DNA of 64,000 nt. Source: Whitmania pigra. Taxonomy: Eukaryota; Annelida; Clitellata; Hirudinida; Haemopidae. This document shows, one piece after another, positions 23,452 to 36,214 of this stretch. Numbering within the stretch: the stretch's first letter is position 1; the number at the start of each line of letters is the position of its first letter. Below the pieces are notes generated by a model that worked only from the letters and a program-made list of their open reading frames with translations, was not told the DNA's origin and made no database searches. Made by a program: the position numbers and the translations under genes. The stretch covers positions 740,001 to 804,000 of the forward strand of contig JAJTWR010000275.1 of assembly GCA_021613335.1 (NCBI GenBank), in the 5' to 3' direction.

Positions 23452-24808
23452 TCATCTCCTCATCCAAGAACCCTTTTGATTGGGCGTGGCATGTTGTGAC
23501 AATCTCTCGGTTGAAATTGCATCCCATTGGGGAGATCGGTTGACTGACAGGTTTTTGAGCCCGCCCAACATTTCGCTTTCATTGGCCATTCCCCTTGCCA
23601 TCTCGCATTCTTCCTCTTGCGATTGGTCGGATTCCTGGCAAACCCTCATGGCCTTCGAGTGCTTTTCTTTCTTCAGAGTTTTCTTTTCTGACTCGATCAG
23701 TCTGCTTTCCTTCCCCTCGCCTGAGGAAACGTTGTGATTGGTTGATTTATATCTTGAATGAGCATTTTTCTCTGGATTGCCGTCAGCTTTGTGATCGCCC
23801 ATTTCGCCGACACGAAAAACCCCAGAAGATGAAAAGACGAGGTTCTCGTTTTTGCTGCCTTTGTGTCTTCCGTTGGAGGTTACATTGTTGCTGATCCCTA
23901 AGAGAGATTGTTCACCAAGTTCCCCTTTGGACCTTGATTTTGTTGATGAGGTGTTTCCCACTGGCTTCTCTGAAATTGATTTTGGATTTTCTTCACTTTT
24001 GTTCTCGAGTGGCATCCTTGAACATTGTGGGCCTTTCTTTGAGACTGAAAGATCTGCAGAATAAATGACAATTGTACAACTAATGCACAGCAATGAAACC
24101 AAATTCAAAAGCTAAATTTGCTATTAAATAAACAGTTGCTTTGAGAGAAAGTATCAAGTGCCTTTTTTGGTATGGGTGTCATAAAAGTTCCTAGCAGGCT
24201 TAATGTGATTGGTTTCCGCGAGGCTCTCCGACGTATTAGCCCCTTTGTAGCCATTGTCCAATGGGTGGGAGCCTGGTTCACGACGGGCAGAGTTGACCCT
24301 GATCCTCAGCCTATTGAAGGTCTTGACGAGGTTCGGATCAACTGTCGTGTTTCAAAGACTCAAAACATCTTTTCTAGAAATGTTGCCATTGTGAAACACC
24401 ATCACTAACAGATGATAGTCATAATTATCATCATCATCCTATGGCCAACAATGCCAACTCTAGTCACCTCCAAACATCATCATCATCATCGTCTTCTTCA
24501 TGCCTACCTCTGTTAGAGAGTTTATCGAACAAGGAAGAAAAAGGTCTCAACATTAGTTGATTAACACCTCCGTATACTCTGAAGGCACTCAAGAATGACG
24601 ATGAAGAATTTGGGGTGAGAGCCCGGGTCAGCATGGCCGACGATGCCCCCCTCCGGCATTGCAAGTTCCCGGAGGGCTGTCCTAATTGAGCCCATTTCGG
24701 TTGCTGGGCGAGAATGACTGTCGTGCATGTTTGATGATATTAGAACCCGCTCAGTGAAGCCAAAATCAACTGAATAAGTTCTGTCATTTCAATTGGAGAT
24801 AATAATAA

Positions 24809-24855
<47 letters not shown>

Positions 24856-25349
24856 GAGAAACACAATACCAATTATGATAATGACAACAACGATCCAAAG
24901 TTCAAAAGTCACTTAATTGTAAACAGCTCAAATTACCTTCGGAGAAGTCAAGCAGGTGGTCGCCTTTCCTCTGATTCTTTTTCTCGGACGGCAATTCATT
25001 GGAGGAGGAGTCGCAATTCGTCGACGTCTTTCGATTGGACGAAGCGAGAGCATTGCGTTTTAACTCTTGTTCTGTGTACAGGTTAAAGATTATCTCCAAG
25101 TCTGATTTGCTGGAGGAAATACAAGTCAGACAATTACATTTGAGAGGTCATATAACAGGTATTCTGTTCTAGATGTGATGATTATCACCTGGCTTTCTCT
25201 ATAAATGTGTCAAGCACCTGGTTGTCTAGGTAACCATCGAACTCTTTGACCTTCTTTGAGTCTTGCGCCAGCTGCTGCTTTTCAAGACTCAATGATTCCT
25301 TAAATGGAGAATCATATCCAATCACACTAGCCCATAAAAACAACAACTA

Positions 25350-25394
<45 letters not shown>

Positions 25395-28300
25395 CAACAA
25401 CAAAACAGCAATGGCAAGCACAAACAAACTTCATGAAACAGTGCAAGAAACGTCTTCAGCTGTGAGTCCACATTAGACCTTCTCTCCTTCAAGGTCAGCC
25501 ATGCCTGTGGCTCGGAGAAAGTGAACCCCCGACAAAGTCTTCCGCCCGCCTTCCTCAATAGGTGCAGGATCGCATCCTGTGTCAAGATGACATCGTATCG
25601 AGATAAAAGTGAGTCGCTATTGGACGAGACTAAGGACTAACCGAGTTGTCTGAAGCTGGATTGGACGAACGACCCGTCATGTGCCTAAGGTAGGCGGAGA
25701 ATACTCGCCTCGCCTGAAGGTAACTGAAAGAAAGATGTAATCGTTGTCAGCATCACAAAACAATTTGAAAACAGTGCATAAGTGGTATTATCTTCAGCAC
25801 TATTACTGTTCGATTTAAAATATACACTTATATATGAAATATCATTGATGTTAATTGTGTTCCCTAAGCACATCCATAGTTAAGTCGATTCAATATTATA
25901 TCTATCATCAATATCGTCATCATTATCAGCACAAACCTCAGTGAAAACCCGTGTGCAAGCAGAACTTTCCTAAGATCATTGTCTCCACATTTCTCATTAT
26001 CTCTCTCATCTGCAGCGGGAGTGACCTTCTCCAGGTGACCTTTGACCTCTGACACATGTTTCTTGTTGGAAGGCTGAGAGTTGCTAGAGGACACTGACAG
26101 GGAATCTGAGGCATGAGATCGATGGAAGGTTGGTTGAAAAATATAAATGGGTGAAGATTCAATCAGCAATCCAATAACAAAGTATTTAGATTCATTCATG
26201 ATGATTATCACGATGGTGATATTATTATGACGAACATCATCGTCATAATCGAACACGTGACAACCAATTGTACAGACGTTACAGACAACTCCAAGGTTGG
26301 AACAAAATCGATTTTTTATTTAAATAATTCAATAGAATGCAATAACGACTGCACATCCACCCATCAAACAATCTTTAACTTTCACCTTGACTGCTTCCTT
26401 CTGGCAGAATCCTTGGAGAAACCTTCTTGAGCGAGATGGTACTGGAAGATGGACTGAGAACTGAAAGACACCTCTCATATTGCTGGCATCTCTGCTCTGC
26501 CAGGTGGAACAGGTAGGCTTCCTGAAATTATAGGTAGAATTCATCATCATCATAATCATCGGAAGTGAGTTTGTAGTGCTATGACAAATTATTGACTTAG
26601 CTAGAATTGTCTTACCTTGTCTAGATAGTCTTTGTGACCAGACTTCTCCATGTTCCTTCTGTTCTTCCTACTAATAGTTAATAATAACTTTAATAATGGT
26701 AACACTTTATTATTATTAAGTTACATTATTACTACACTATCAATAACAATAACAATAATAATAATGTTAATTACAAAAAAGTAGACACAATACTACAATA
26801 TATATTATATATATATATACACTTATATATATTATATACATATATACACTTATATATTATATATATATATCTGAGGTTGGCTTACGTTTCAGCAAAGAGT
26901 TCCTTATGTAGGATGATGTTGTTTCCACGAAGGGTTTGAAAGAGCTCTCTGAAACGAGAAAAAGTTAAATTCATCAATCATCGGTTTTAAAACATTGTGC
27001 CTCCAAATTTATGATCAGCCAAATCCCAAATTGTAAATCCCACAAATCAGATTGTTATACAAATTACATCATATATAATAAACATATTTGAAATAATATG
27101 TATAACATTGGTGATAACCTAAAAATAGACATTATCAATATTACATAGATATATTAACTATACGATTATTATTAATGTAAACAATGCCTCACCTATATGT
27201 ATCCCAGGAGGTTTCGGTGGGAAATATTCGCACCCAGTTGCCTTTTCTCTCAAATTCTTCCTTGAACCTTGATACCATCTTCTGCTCCTCATTGGTCAGT
27301 TGCCAATCAAACGTACCGCCCGCAGTCTTTGCGCCTTGAAGGTGTCTGTCGCTGTTAGCACTCGTTGCTTCGCGATTCTATTTAACGTTTAAATCATTGC
27401 CGTTATTTGCATTCATACGTATATATGTCTCTTATATCGAGTACAATCACAATTAACTATCAACATTGCAAGTATCACAATGGCCATCATAATCACCACT
27501 GTCATTATCACCAACCCGTCTCACCCTGAAAACCTTCTGATGAAGGCAGAGCTTCTTCCTCCACCACAACCTCTGAATAATAAATAACAAAATAAGCATT
27601 TCACAATTTGCTTCATCTGATCATTCGGTTCGTCGATTTTTATGGAAGGTAATAAGGGTGGCACTACCGTTAGAGGGTTGCTCGTAGAACGTTGAAAAAT
27701 GTCGAAAACCTACCCCGACTTTTGTCGTCTTCATTTTGTTTGCGGCGAGATTGGCAAAGTTCTTCCTCGTCACTGGATCTTGGCACTCCACTCCTGTCGA
27801 TTTGCATAATTCATGCTCATTAATAATTCACGTTCATCTTGGTCAAAAATTAATAATAAAGTCAAGATTAAAACCACTCACCGACTAAATTCAAAAGGTC
27901 GGACACCATGTTTGATTTCACTTTTAAATCCAAAGGAGCATCGCTAGTAGGAAGCACGTACGTCGTTAATTGAGATAAGAGCCAATCACAGCAACTTACT
28001 AATTAATAAACTAATAACTGAGGCAAAAACAGTTAATGATAAAATGACCAATGATAAATTATATTCTGTTAATGTCAGTTAATTAGAATGAACCACAACT
28101 CACCAGGCCAATGAGGGAGAAAGGTTGACTTCAAGCACCCAAGGTTTAAAGTTCTCGTCCAATAGGATGTCGAAACCAAACAGCTCTGAATGACAACAAT
28201 AATTTAATTTAAAATAAAATGCAGAATTAAATAATAATAACAATAAAAATGATATCCAATAAAGATGAAGTCCATCAGATACATTATCGTCATTATTAAT

Positions 28301-31300
28301 AAATCTAATATTACTAATATTATTAATAAAACTAATATTACCAATATTATTGATAAAACTAATATTACTAATATTATTAATAAAACTAATATTACTAATA
28401 TTATTAATAAAACTAATAATGACGATAAGTTAATTTATAGCAGAAGTCAATTTAACAGGGGCAAGGGTTAAGACACTTTTTGATGCAAACACTTCCTGAA
28501 TTCATTACTATGACTACCACTATCATCCTCATCATCATCATCAGTCCAGGTATTTAAGAAAAAATGGGAGGCTGTAAATAGGGTTCTCACCAAAGCAGTT
28601 GGCTTTGAAGTTGACAAAAGTTTTGCAGGAACCAGAAATCGGAGTTTCACCTGCGATCATCGTCTTTATGATGACGTCTTCGATCGACAACATCAAAGCT
28701 GGAATGATAAAAAATGTTATCGTTGTGATTATTATTATTATAAAAGGCCATTAATTATGTTATTCCAATTATTAATTACACAGCCAGGCATTACAATGGA
28801 CATATTGTAATACAACTGTGTTTACAATTACAACTAATAGATTAAAATAATAAAATATTTATCAAAACTATACTTAAACTAATTTCAACTATTAAGGAAT
28901 TCATTGTATAGGAGTTCTACCATACTACATCGATGTTCATCACTCATTAACGAGTATTAACAATAAAAAAGATATTATAAATTGGCACGGAACGCGTATC
29001 ATCCTAAATCTATTAATCACATGACTATCATAATCATCATTTATCACTCACACGTCGTGTCGTGACCCTCTTTCTTGAGGTACCTCAGCAGGGCACCCAA
29101 CGTCCACTTGCTTCCCTCGTTCTCAACTTCTGAATTCTTGTTGCTGGAAAATGACATGTTACTTGATTCAGCAGACAAGAAATGCAATAATCACCATAAA
29201 CATTGTTGTCATTGTTATTATTATAAATATTATTATTAATATTGTAATTATTACCATCATTATTACTATAATTAAAATCAAAGTTTCTATAATTATCTGC
29301 TATAATATTATAAAAGTAATTAAAGAGAATTAAAAATTATAGACAACACTAGCAACTTTCTGACTCATTCTGACCTTATAAATGACCTGCTACGCTTATT
29401 GACACTGTAATTGGTCAGATGCATGCAGGTGTTGCTGATGGCCCTGGAGCTCTTGTCGAATGGGATAGTGGCAAATCGGGTCAGGCCCTCCTCGTACAGG
29501 TATATGACCAGTGGATCGAACGAAGTCACAGCTACGTAGAGTCTGATGTCAAACTTGAGCCCTGCATTATGAATAGTCAATGAGTTTAAATATAGAAACA
29601 GAGAAACTGCATAGACAAATAGCCACTTAGTCAAATTAGATGGTTTGATATATTTTTATATGTCTTGCTCCTCATGAGTATGGCCGATAGAAGGTCATTA
29701 GAAGTTGTCATGTGATGGTGACAGAGGTCGTTGGGTACTAACCATTTATCAGCAGTGGATTCGTGATGTACTTGCATGCTACAGCTTTGTCTGTGTTCAT
29801 AGAATGATCGGGCTGGAAATAAAGAAAAGAAAATGTTAATTTGGTCATTTAAAATTCAGATTCGCTTTTAATCCGAGTCTGACGACTATTGACTCTAGAA
29901 GATAGTTCATCCAATCACTACAACCATTGAGATCATTCTCAATCAATCTTCATTATTATAATAACCGCCATATAATATATGGCTGCATATAGATTAACAT
30001 GATCATAATCAGGATAACGAATACTCACATTGTTAGTTAAGAAGATGCCCCTCCCTCTTGAAAGTGCTGCAGGTTTGATTATCCAAGTGCACCTCTCCTT
30101 GTAGGATTTGGCTGGAATTGTGAATATGAATATGAATGTGCATGTGAATATGAATATGCAAATAAAAAAATGAATATAAAAATGATCAGTAATTATCCAG
30201 GGATCAGGTTATTAAAGAGAAAACAAATCAACTTAGTAATTTAATTACTCGACATGACGACGGTAAATGAGAGTACAAAAATGATCAGCTATTATCCAGG
30301 GCCGAGATTATTAAACGACGTTACTAACACAAAAATGCGTTGTATTCGGCCGGTAAGATAAATGTCTGTGGCACAAAGTCAAAATTCTTGAAGCCCTGCA
30401 ATCGTTGAAGGATTTATTTAAATGATTAATTAAATTAATTTTAAGTATTTCATTGATTATATTTTATTCATTCATTATTATTAGTATTATTATTAATTAT
30501 AACTGCCAACATAACCATTATCATCATTGCTATTAAATTAATTGCTTAATTACTCATTTGATTGTTCGACAAACAAGTTTATGTGCTCATTCACGGCCAA
30601 GGAACCTGAGACTGACGTCACTATTGTCACAAAGAATAATTAGCAGCGAACAATTTGTCATGAACTCGAATGTATAATTCCGACCCAAGTATCTTGTGCT
30701 AAGATCCTAGAGTGGCCCTCAATCCCAGAGTCACATTACCAATAAAAATGATACCAATAAATTTAAAATTATCACATCAATAAATGACTGTGGGCTTTGT
30801 AATGAATAATAATGAGCTTTATAATGAACTTTATAATTAATTAGCTTTATTTTGCTCCACCCACTTTAGCCTGTTGCATCTTCTCAACATTCTTGTAGAG
30901 CCTGTCCTTGCGTGTAATTTCAAATGACCTGTGAAATTGAATTTGAAATCAGAAATTACATAAGAGCGGTTAAATTTCAGGAATGATATCATCATCATCA
31001 TCGATGTATTTGATCTAAGTCTACTGTTGTTGAAACGTGGTCAGTGTCAGCCTCATCACTATCATAATCACTGTTATCGCAACCATCATCAAGCTTGCAC
31101 ACACAACAAATCTCTCGAGTTCCTAATTGCATGTTTTCAAGACACCTCATTATAATAACCACAACACCATTACTCTCATCATCATCATCACCACCACCAC
31201 ATCCATAATCATCGTCATCATCACCATCATCATCATAACAATAATCATCGTCGCCACCATCACCGTAATCATAAACCCCAACCTCGGAAAATGATTGACC

Positions 31301-32208
31301 CTCTGGAAGGACTGCATCGAGGCAAGGAACTGTGGCTTGACATGGGAGCCCATCCAGCAGAGGTTGTAGTCCACGGCCTCATGGTCGGTCTCCCTGAACC
31401 CGTGACCAGAGAGGAGGTTGTCGATAAGACGACAATTGGTCTTGCCCTGTTTGTAGGTCAGTCGGTACTTTGCTGTTGGGGTTCAACAAAGACAAGAAAT
31501 TGGATTTGGTCAATTGAAATAATGTTGTTATTAATTGGAATTTCAAGATAAACACTATAAGGCTATTTGGTGATCATTTTGTTCATTAAATCGTACTTTT
31601 AGCAATGGATTCTAATTTTAAAAAAAAATGACTATTTGTGATATTTCAATAACACTCAAAGGCTTCTGATGCAAGCTCAAGCAAAAGTGTAAACGTCAAA
31701 CCTGCAATGTCCTTGTGCTCAGGGAGGTCATTCACAACAGCCTCGGCCTTGAACTTGAAGAGAGTTGTCTTGCTGCCCGTGGTACAACTGAGTACAGGAT
31801 GGCAGACGCTGGAAACATAATAATCTCCCAAGTTATTGAAGTTTTAAATTGCAAAATAAATTTAATTTCGTTTAACTTAAATGATTGATAGATGATGTCT
31901 GTCTGTGATAAAAAGGAGTCAATCAAGAAAATATGACCCCAATTGAACAATCTGGCCAAATGACTTAGAAACCATTCAATGAAGGTTTAATTAATACTTT
32001 AATCATCACTTTAACTTTATAAATTTAGCATAATGAGAGCTCACCTTTCATTGATATTGTCAACTTCTTCATCTGAGGTAAGATCCTGACCTTCCATGCC
32101 ATCATCTTCTGGTGACATGAAACTGGAATTTGAGTCATCGTCTGATGCTGAAGAGGTTGCGTCCTCAGTGCCCTGTGGACTCTGGTCTCGCGTTAATAAT
32201 TTGTCCAT
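23452..32208 (-). CDS. TTLL5: TTLL5-like tubulin polyglutamylase, intact copy
   Basis: Exons: 32208-32045, 31808-31702, 31472-31283, 30928-30865, 30395-30329, 30111-30029, 29812-29743, 29561-29375, 29143-29052, 28698-28591, 28185-28104, 27943-27882, 27793-27714, 27572-27525, 27377-27193, 26948-26886, 26670-26616, 26521-26386, 26105-25937, 25723-25642, 25576-25430, 25298-25189, 25109-24937, 24681-24508, 24053-23452. All phases agree and total 1099 residues (human TTLL5 has about 1280). The TTL core is clear: [27 protein letters not shown]-grasp loop [53 protein letters not shown] and [17 protein letters not shown]. Beyond the core, [25 protein letters not shown] and [14 protein letters not shown] match TTLL5-specific regions. 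The enzyme adds glutamates to tubulin tails in cilia and microtubules (family knowledge). The last two exons are tentative. A stop-free alternative C-terminal exon lies at ~24340-24161, and an untranslated or alternative exon at ~23160-23105. Confidence 0.85.
24135..24460 (-). other. GC-richer block, possible alternative terminal exon of TTLL-B
   Basis: On the minus strand, after an acceptor (ACGACAG|TT), a frame compatible with exon 24 reads [20 protein letters not shown], continues about 35 residues more and stops near 24161. The plus strand of the same block is also open for 78 codons (24172-24408). No donor was found inside, so if used it would be a terminal exon excluding 24053-23452. 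The left TTLL copy lacks this block. Confidence 0.35.
24811..24855. repeat. (ATA)n microsatellite
   Basis: About 15 tandem units in an intron of the intact TTLL copy. Confidence 0.95.
25351..25391. repeat. (ATA)n microsatellite
   Basis: About 13 units followed by ACA units, between two TTLL-B exons. Confidence 0.95.
26795..26871. repeat. AT-dinucleotide-rich tract
   Basis: Repeated TATATATAC and ACTTATATAT blocks just downstream of the exon at 26948-26886. Confidence 0.85.
28305..28420. repeat. 27-bp tandem repeat
   Basis: About four copies of a 27-bp unit (AATAAAACTAATATTACTAA core) in a TTLL-B intron. It is open in one plus frame (NITNIINKT repeated), but this is a by-product of the repeat. 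Confidence 0.9.
31160..31270. repeat. Imperfect (ATC)n/(ACC)n microsatellite
   Basis: Interrupted ATC and ACC units immediately downstream of TTLL-B exon 3 (31472-31283). Confidence 0.9.
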
Positions 32209-32717
32209 ATTTGATCTGTGATAGAGGATTCTATTCTGTGAATTATGAGTGTATGGTTAATATTGGTAAATGGTCAATGTTATAATCAGTGAAATTATCA
32301 CGATATTGTAACAAATAATAAATTTTCATATTATTATTTTTAAGCAACACGAATATTTACGCCTAAAAAAGGCAAAAATATCCAAGTTTCCAATCTATAC
32401 AAAGAACGTTACATAATATGACTTTCAATTGACTGACATCTTACGCAATTAATAAATACATTTATTTGCTTCATCAATTCATTGATGTTTTAAACTTAAC
32501 AAAAATATAAACAAGAATTTGACAGCCAGCAAGCGGCAGAAGTGCATCAGCGGTCGCTAGGAAACAGTCAAGAAAAATAAACAAACGAAAATAGATGTAC
32601 ATAATTGTATTTACAAACCTTGGTGTAAAAAATCAATAAGACTTAAAACGGTTATCTGTGGAAACTCTTAAGTGTTACGAGAGAACTCTTTGAAACACGT
32701 TCTTCTACATACATCTG
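32209..32717. other. 5' flank of the intact TTLL gene
   Basis: Upstream of the ATG at 32208. It parallels 21347-21627 in the left copy (shared ACGAGAGAACTCTTTG). No coding frame. It ends at the 9-bp target duplication ATACATCTG (32709-32717). Confidence 0.6.
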
Positions 32718-33665
32718 ACTGGAGTAATCGCAGTTTAATATCTATACAGACATTCCTTAGTAAACAAAGATAAACCACGCCTCCCTATTATAATAATAAA
32801 TTATGTATATGTTGAAATAAAACAAAACGTTGTTTAATTATTAAAAAATTAGTGAAAATTTATAATATATATGTATTTAGAATATCTGTGTCACTTAAGA
32901 TAGTTACACATAATGAATGTCGCTTTTGTTAAATATTCAAAATGCTATACCAAAATTAAATTTAATATACTTTTAACCGTACATATATAAATATTTTAAT
33001 TTGACAAAATTGTTTTAAATTATAAATATATTTTATATGCTCCCAATATCAATATGTACTCGGAGAGCTATAAAGGGATTTTTAACCGACCTAATTAATG
33101 AACATTAACAAAAGACAAATAACACACAAAAACAGGTTATTTAAACTACACATATAAATGATGCAAGTGTTGAAATAATATTGAGTGTCTATAGCCCATC
33201 AATATCCATATTGAGAGCTAAAAATAGATTCTGAATATCAAGACTCTTTAAGCCATATAGATAATGAGGCTAGCTTGTCAAGCGTTGAACCAATATTATA
33301 ATGAGTGCCTCTTTCCTATAGCCCACCAATATCCATATTGAGAGCTAAAAATAGATTCTGAATATCAAGACTCTTTAAGCCATACAGATAATGAGGCTAG
33401 TGTAATATTAATATTATAATGAGCGGTCCTTTTCCATAGCCCACCAATATCCATATTGAGAGCTAAAAATAGATTCTGAATATCAAGACTCTTTAAGCCA
33501 TATAGATAATGAGGCTAGCTTGTCAAGCGTTGAACTAATATTATAATGAGTGCCTCTTTCCTATAGCCCACCAATATCCATATTGAGAGCTAAAAATAGA
33601 TTCTGAATATCAAGACTCTTTAAGCCATACAGATAATGAGGCTAATGTTGAATTAATATTACAAT
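32718..33665 (+). repeat. Left inverted arm with four tandem ~120-bp units
   Basis: 32718-33190 is single-copy within the arm. From about 33191, four units follow (starting near 33191, 33318, 33436 and 33562), each with CCAATATCCATATTGAGAGC, TTCTGAATATCAAGACTC and ATAATGAGGCTAG. Spacing alternates near 126, 118 and 126 bp. Confidence 0.9.
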
Positions 33666-33669
33666 GAGC

Positions 33670-36210
33670 AGAGTTATGACGGCAGATCTCTATTGGGGCG
33701 CAGGGAAACACAAAATTTGAATTTGAGGACGCTTTTTTCATTGGGGGTCGTCAACAAAAGATGTCCGCAAAAAACCTTAACTTTAATTTTTAATTTGTGT
33801 CACGTTACATATAGGTTTACCCCCTCCCCCTCGAGCGTGACATATTTTATGGACGGTCCCAAAATTATCAATAAAATTATATTTAAGAAATAAAAATAAA
33901 ATCACTAAAAATATAAATTATTTCGTTTTTATTTCGCAAAAAGCAATTGCCCTCCCCTCTCAGTATTCTTAGTATGCTTTTGAAGCCCCCCCACTTGCGA
34001 GCTTTTTTGAATGACCCCTTGTCCTAAGGTCTACTTACGATTCGACCAAGGTTTTATTTTTTAATGCATATATTCCGTGCTAAGAATTAAATCTATATCT
34101 TTAAATCTTTCTTGTCAGATCGATTACGTTGAGCTTATCTAATCAATAGGCGATAGAAAGTATAGTGTGTTTAAAAGTGAACAATATTGAAATGAATATA
34201 TTAGGGTAAAATTGCATTCAAATCCTTTCAATAATACATTCTAGAGTACAAGTACTAAAATTAAATATCACCCATGACTTGGAGACAAACATGTCTGAAG
34301 TTGAATTTCTAACTACATATATTTAGCAAGATATTAATAAAAACGTGTTTAAAACAAACATTCATTTTCGTTTAAGAATCACTTTATAAAATTATAGGTA
34401 ATTACAATCTAACTAACATTATAATCATAGAAAAAAACGTTTGAACTTTATATTAAGAAAGATATAATAAATGTTCTGCAGCACATACAAGTGCCTAAAA
34501 TCTCGACTTCAACCAATTTTAGAGAACCCATTCTTTTAAGCATGTTAGAAAATGAAGTTTTCTTCCATAATCTGAAGTTTGACCTTCCAATTCAAATTAG
34601 TTTGAGAGATATTCACCATAAAGTAGTCAATCGAGAAACATGCACGACCTGAGATTCCAAATCTACTAGTGGGTAATATAAATCTTAGTGACATTTTTCA
34701 TAATCTGGTGTGTAATAAAAATAATAAAATTTTTAAAACATAACGTAGAATAATAGAATCTAATAAAACATTAATTATTAATTACTAATTATTATTTTTT
34801 TTTATTAATTCTAATAAATACCGAAATAACTGGGTTATTATTGGTTAAAAGCTAAATTTCAACATTTTATATAGTTTATTGTATACATTATTTTTAACAT
34901 AAAAGACTTTAAAACAAGAAAAGCTTTCCGTGACAGCAAACCTACTTTTTCCAAGATTTCTTTGAAATGCGTTTATTCGTTCCGCATAATTAAAAAGGAA
35001 TCGTAGCCTAAACTCAAAATCGTTAGTTGATGCAATTTATTATTATTAACTACAAAACAAAAAATTATTAAAACGATGTAAATAATAACTAGTATTATTC
35101 AACCGACAAAAAAATATCAGCCTTGAACAACCCATTCATTAAAGGAGGTATGGTCAAAGCAATTAAATGACTAGTTGATGAATGACAGATCAAATCAGAA
35201 AGAAATGAACACATCCATACTTGTGGATGATGTTACTCATTATTACTGTTATTTTCATTACTATTGGAATTTGCAACAACACATCCTAGTCATTTCAGCT
35301 TTTTTAGCGGACAAACCCTCGCACAATCTGAGGAGGCCTTTATTTGCTTCTAGCCAAAAGTCACGAGGCCAAACCCTCATAAATCATGACAAGATGATGT
35401 TTTTTCCATCTGGTCTAAAGTCGGGGGACAACGTACCTGGTCCTAGTCATCTCCAAAATGACGTCATCAGACATTTTAAATGGTTTCATATAAAAAACCA
35501 CTTACAAAGAGCCATGTTAGAGTAACCAAATAACAAGTTGTCGGAGCAGTTGTAGCGAGAGCCAATCAGCATGCGGCGCTCATATTTATTTATTTGATGA
35601 AAGTCCATTGCATAACTAAGAGCTTATAAAAACAATGTCTGCTTATAACTTTATACAAAGGATTTTATGTATACGTGGAAAGTTATCATAGGTATATTGC
35701 AGGAGGCGTCTATAAAAGACGTCCGTAAAAATTGCAGATTTTGTCTCCCATCGCCTTCCTCCGCAAACGTCCGCTATTTTACGGACGAAGGCATTTTTTG
35801 CCAACCCAAACATTTCCTAAGAACTTACTTCAATGAATAAGCAATTATTTTTGTTTCAAGAATCCAATTGTTGCAGTTCATTAAAATTTGTAACCAATAA
35901 TGTAATTTTTATTTGTCTTTTGTTGATTCACCGAAGATTTTTGTATTGTTTTTAGTTGTTTGAATTCGTTTATTTAAAAATTCTGAACAAGAAACAAAAA
36001 AATATACATTGTATCCCAAGGGATATAATTCCTGTCAAAATGATTAGTATAGTAACAACACAACCCTGCTGAGAAGTTTGTAGCATAAAAACAAAACGAA
36101 TTTGAATCAAAGCTGTTAAGCGCAAATAACTTGAAAAATAAGTGTCTGATGACAAATAGATTAGTATTGTGAGAAAGATAAATTAAATTTCTTCAGAAGT
36201 AAACCTTAGA
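33670..36210. other. Core of the transposon, no recognisable gene
   Basis: AT-rich, with a short GC-richer patch at about 33815-33870 (CCCCTCGAGCGTGACATATT) and another at about 35700-35800 with repeated GACGTCCG-type motifs. Both look like worn repeat fragments. No transposase or other known protein is visible. Confidence 0.55.
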
Positions 36211-36214
36211 CTTA

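Noticed and set aside
28265..28471. NITNIINKT repeat peptide
   Set aside because: Translation of an intronic 27-bp tandem repeat.
33191..33665. CRISPR-like or LTR-like array of ~120-bp repeats
   Set aside because: Units are long, lack unique spacers and are mirrored at 36215-37210, so they belong to the inverted arms of a DNA transposon. An LTR element would have direct, not inverted, ends.
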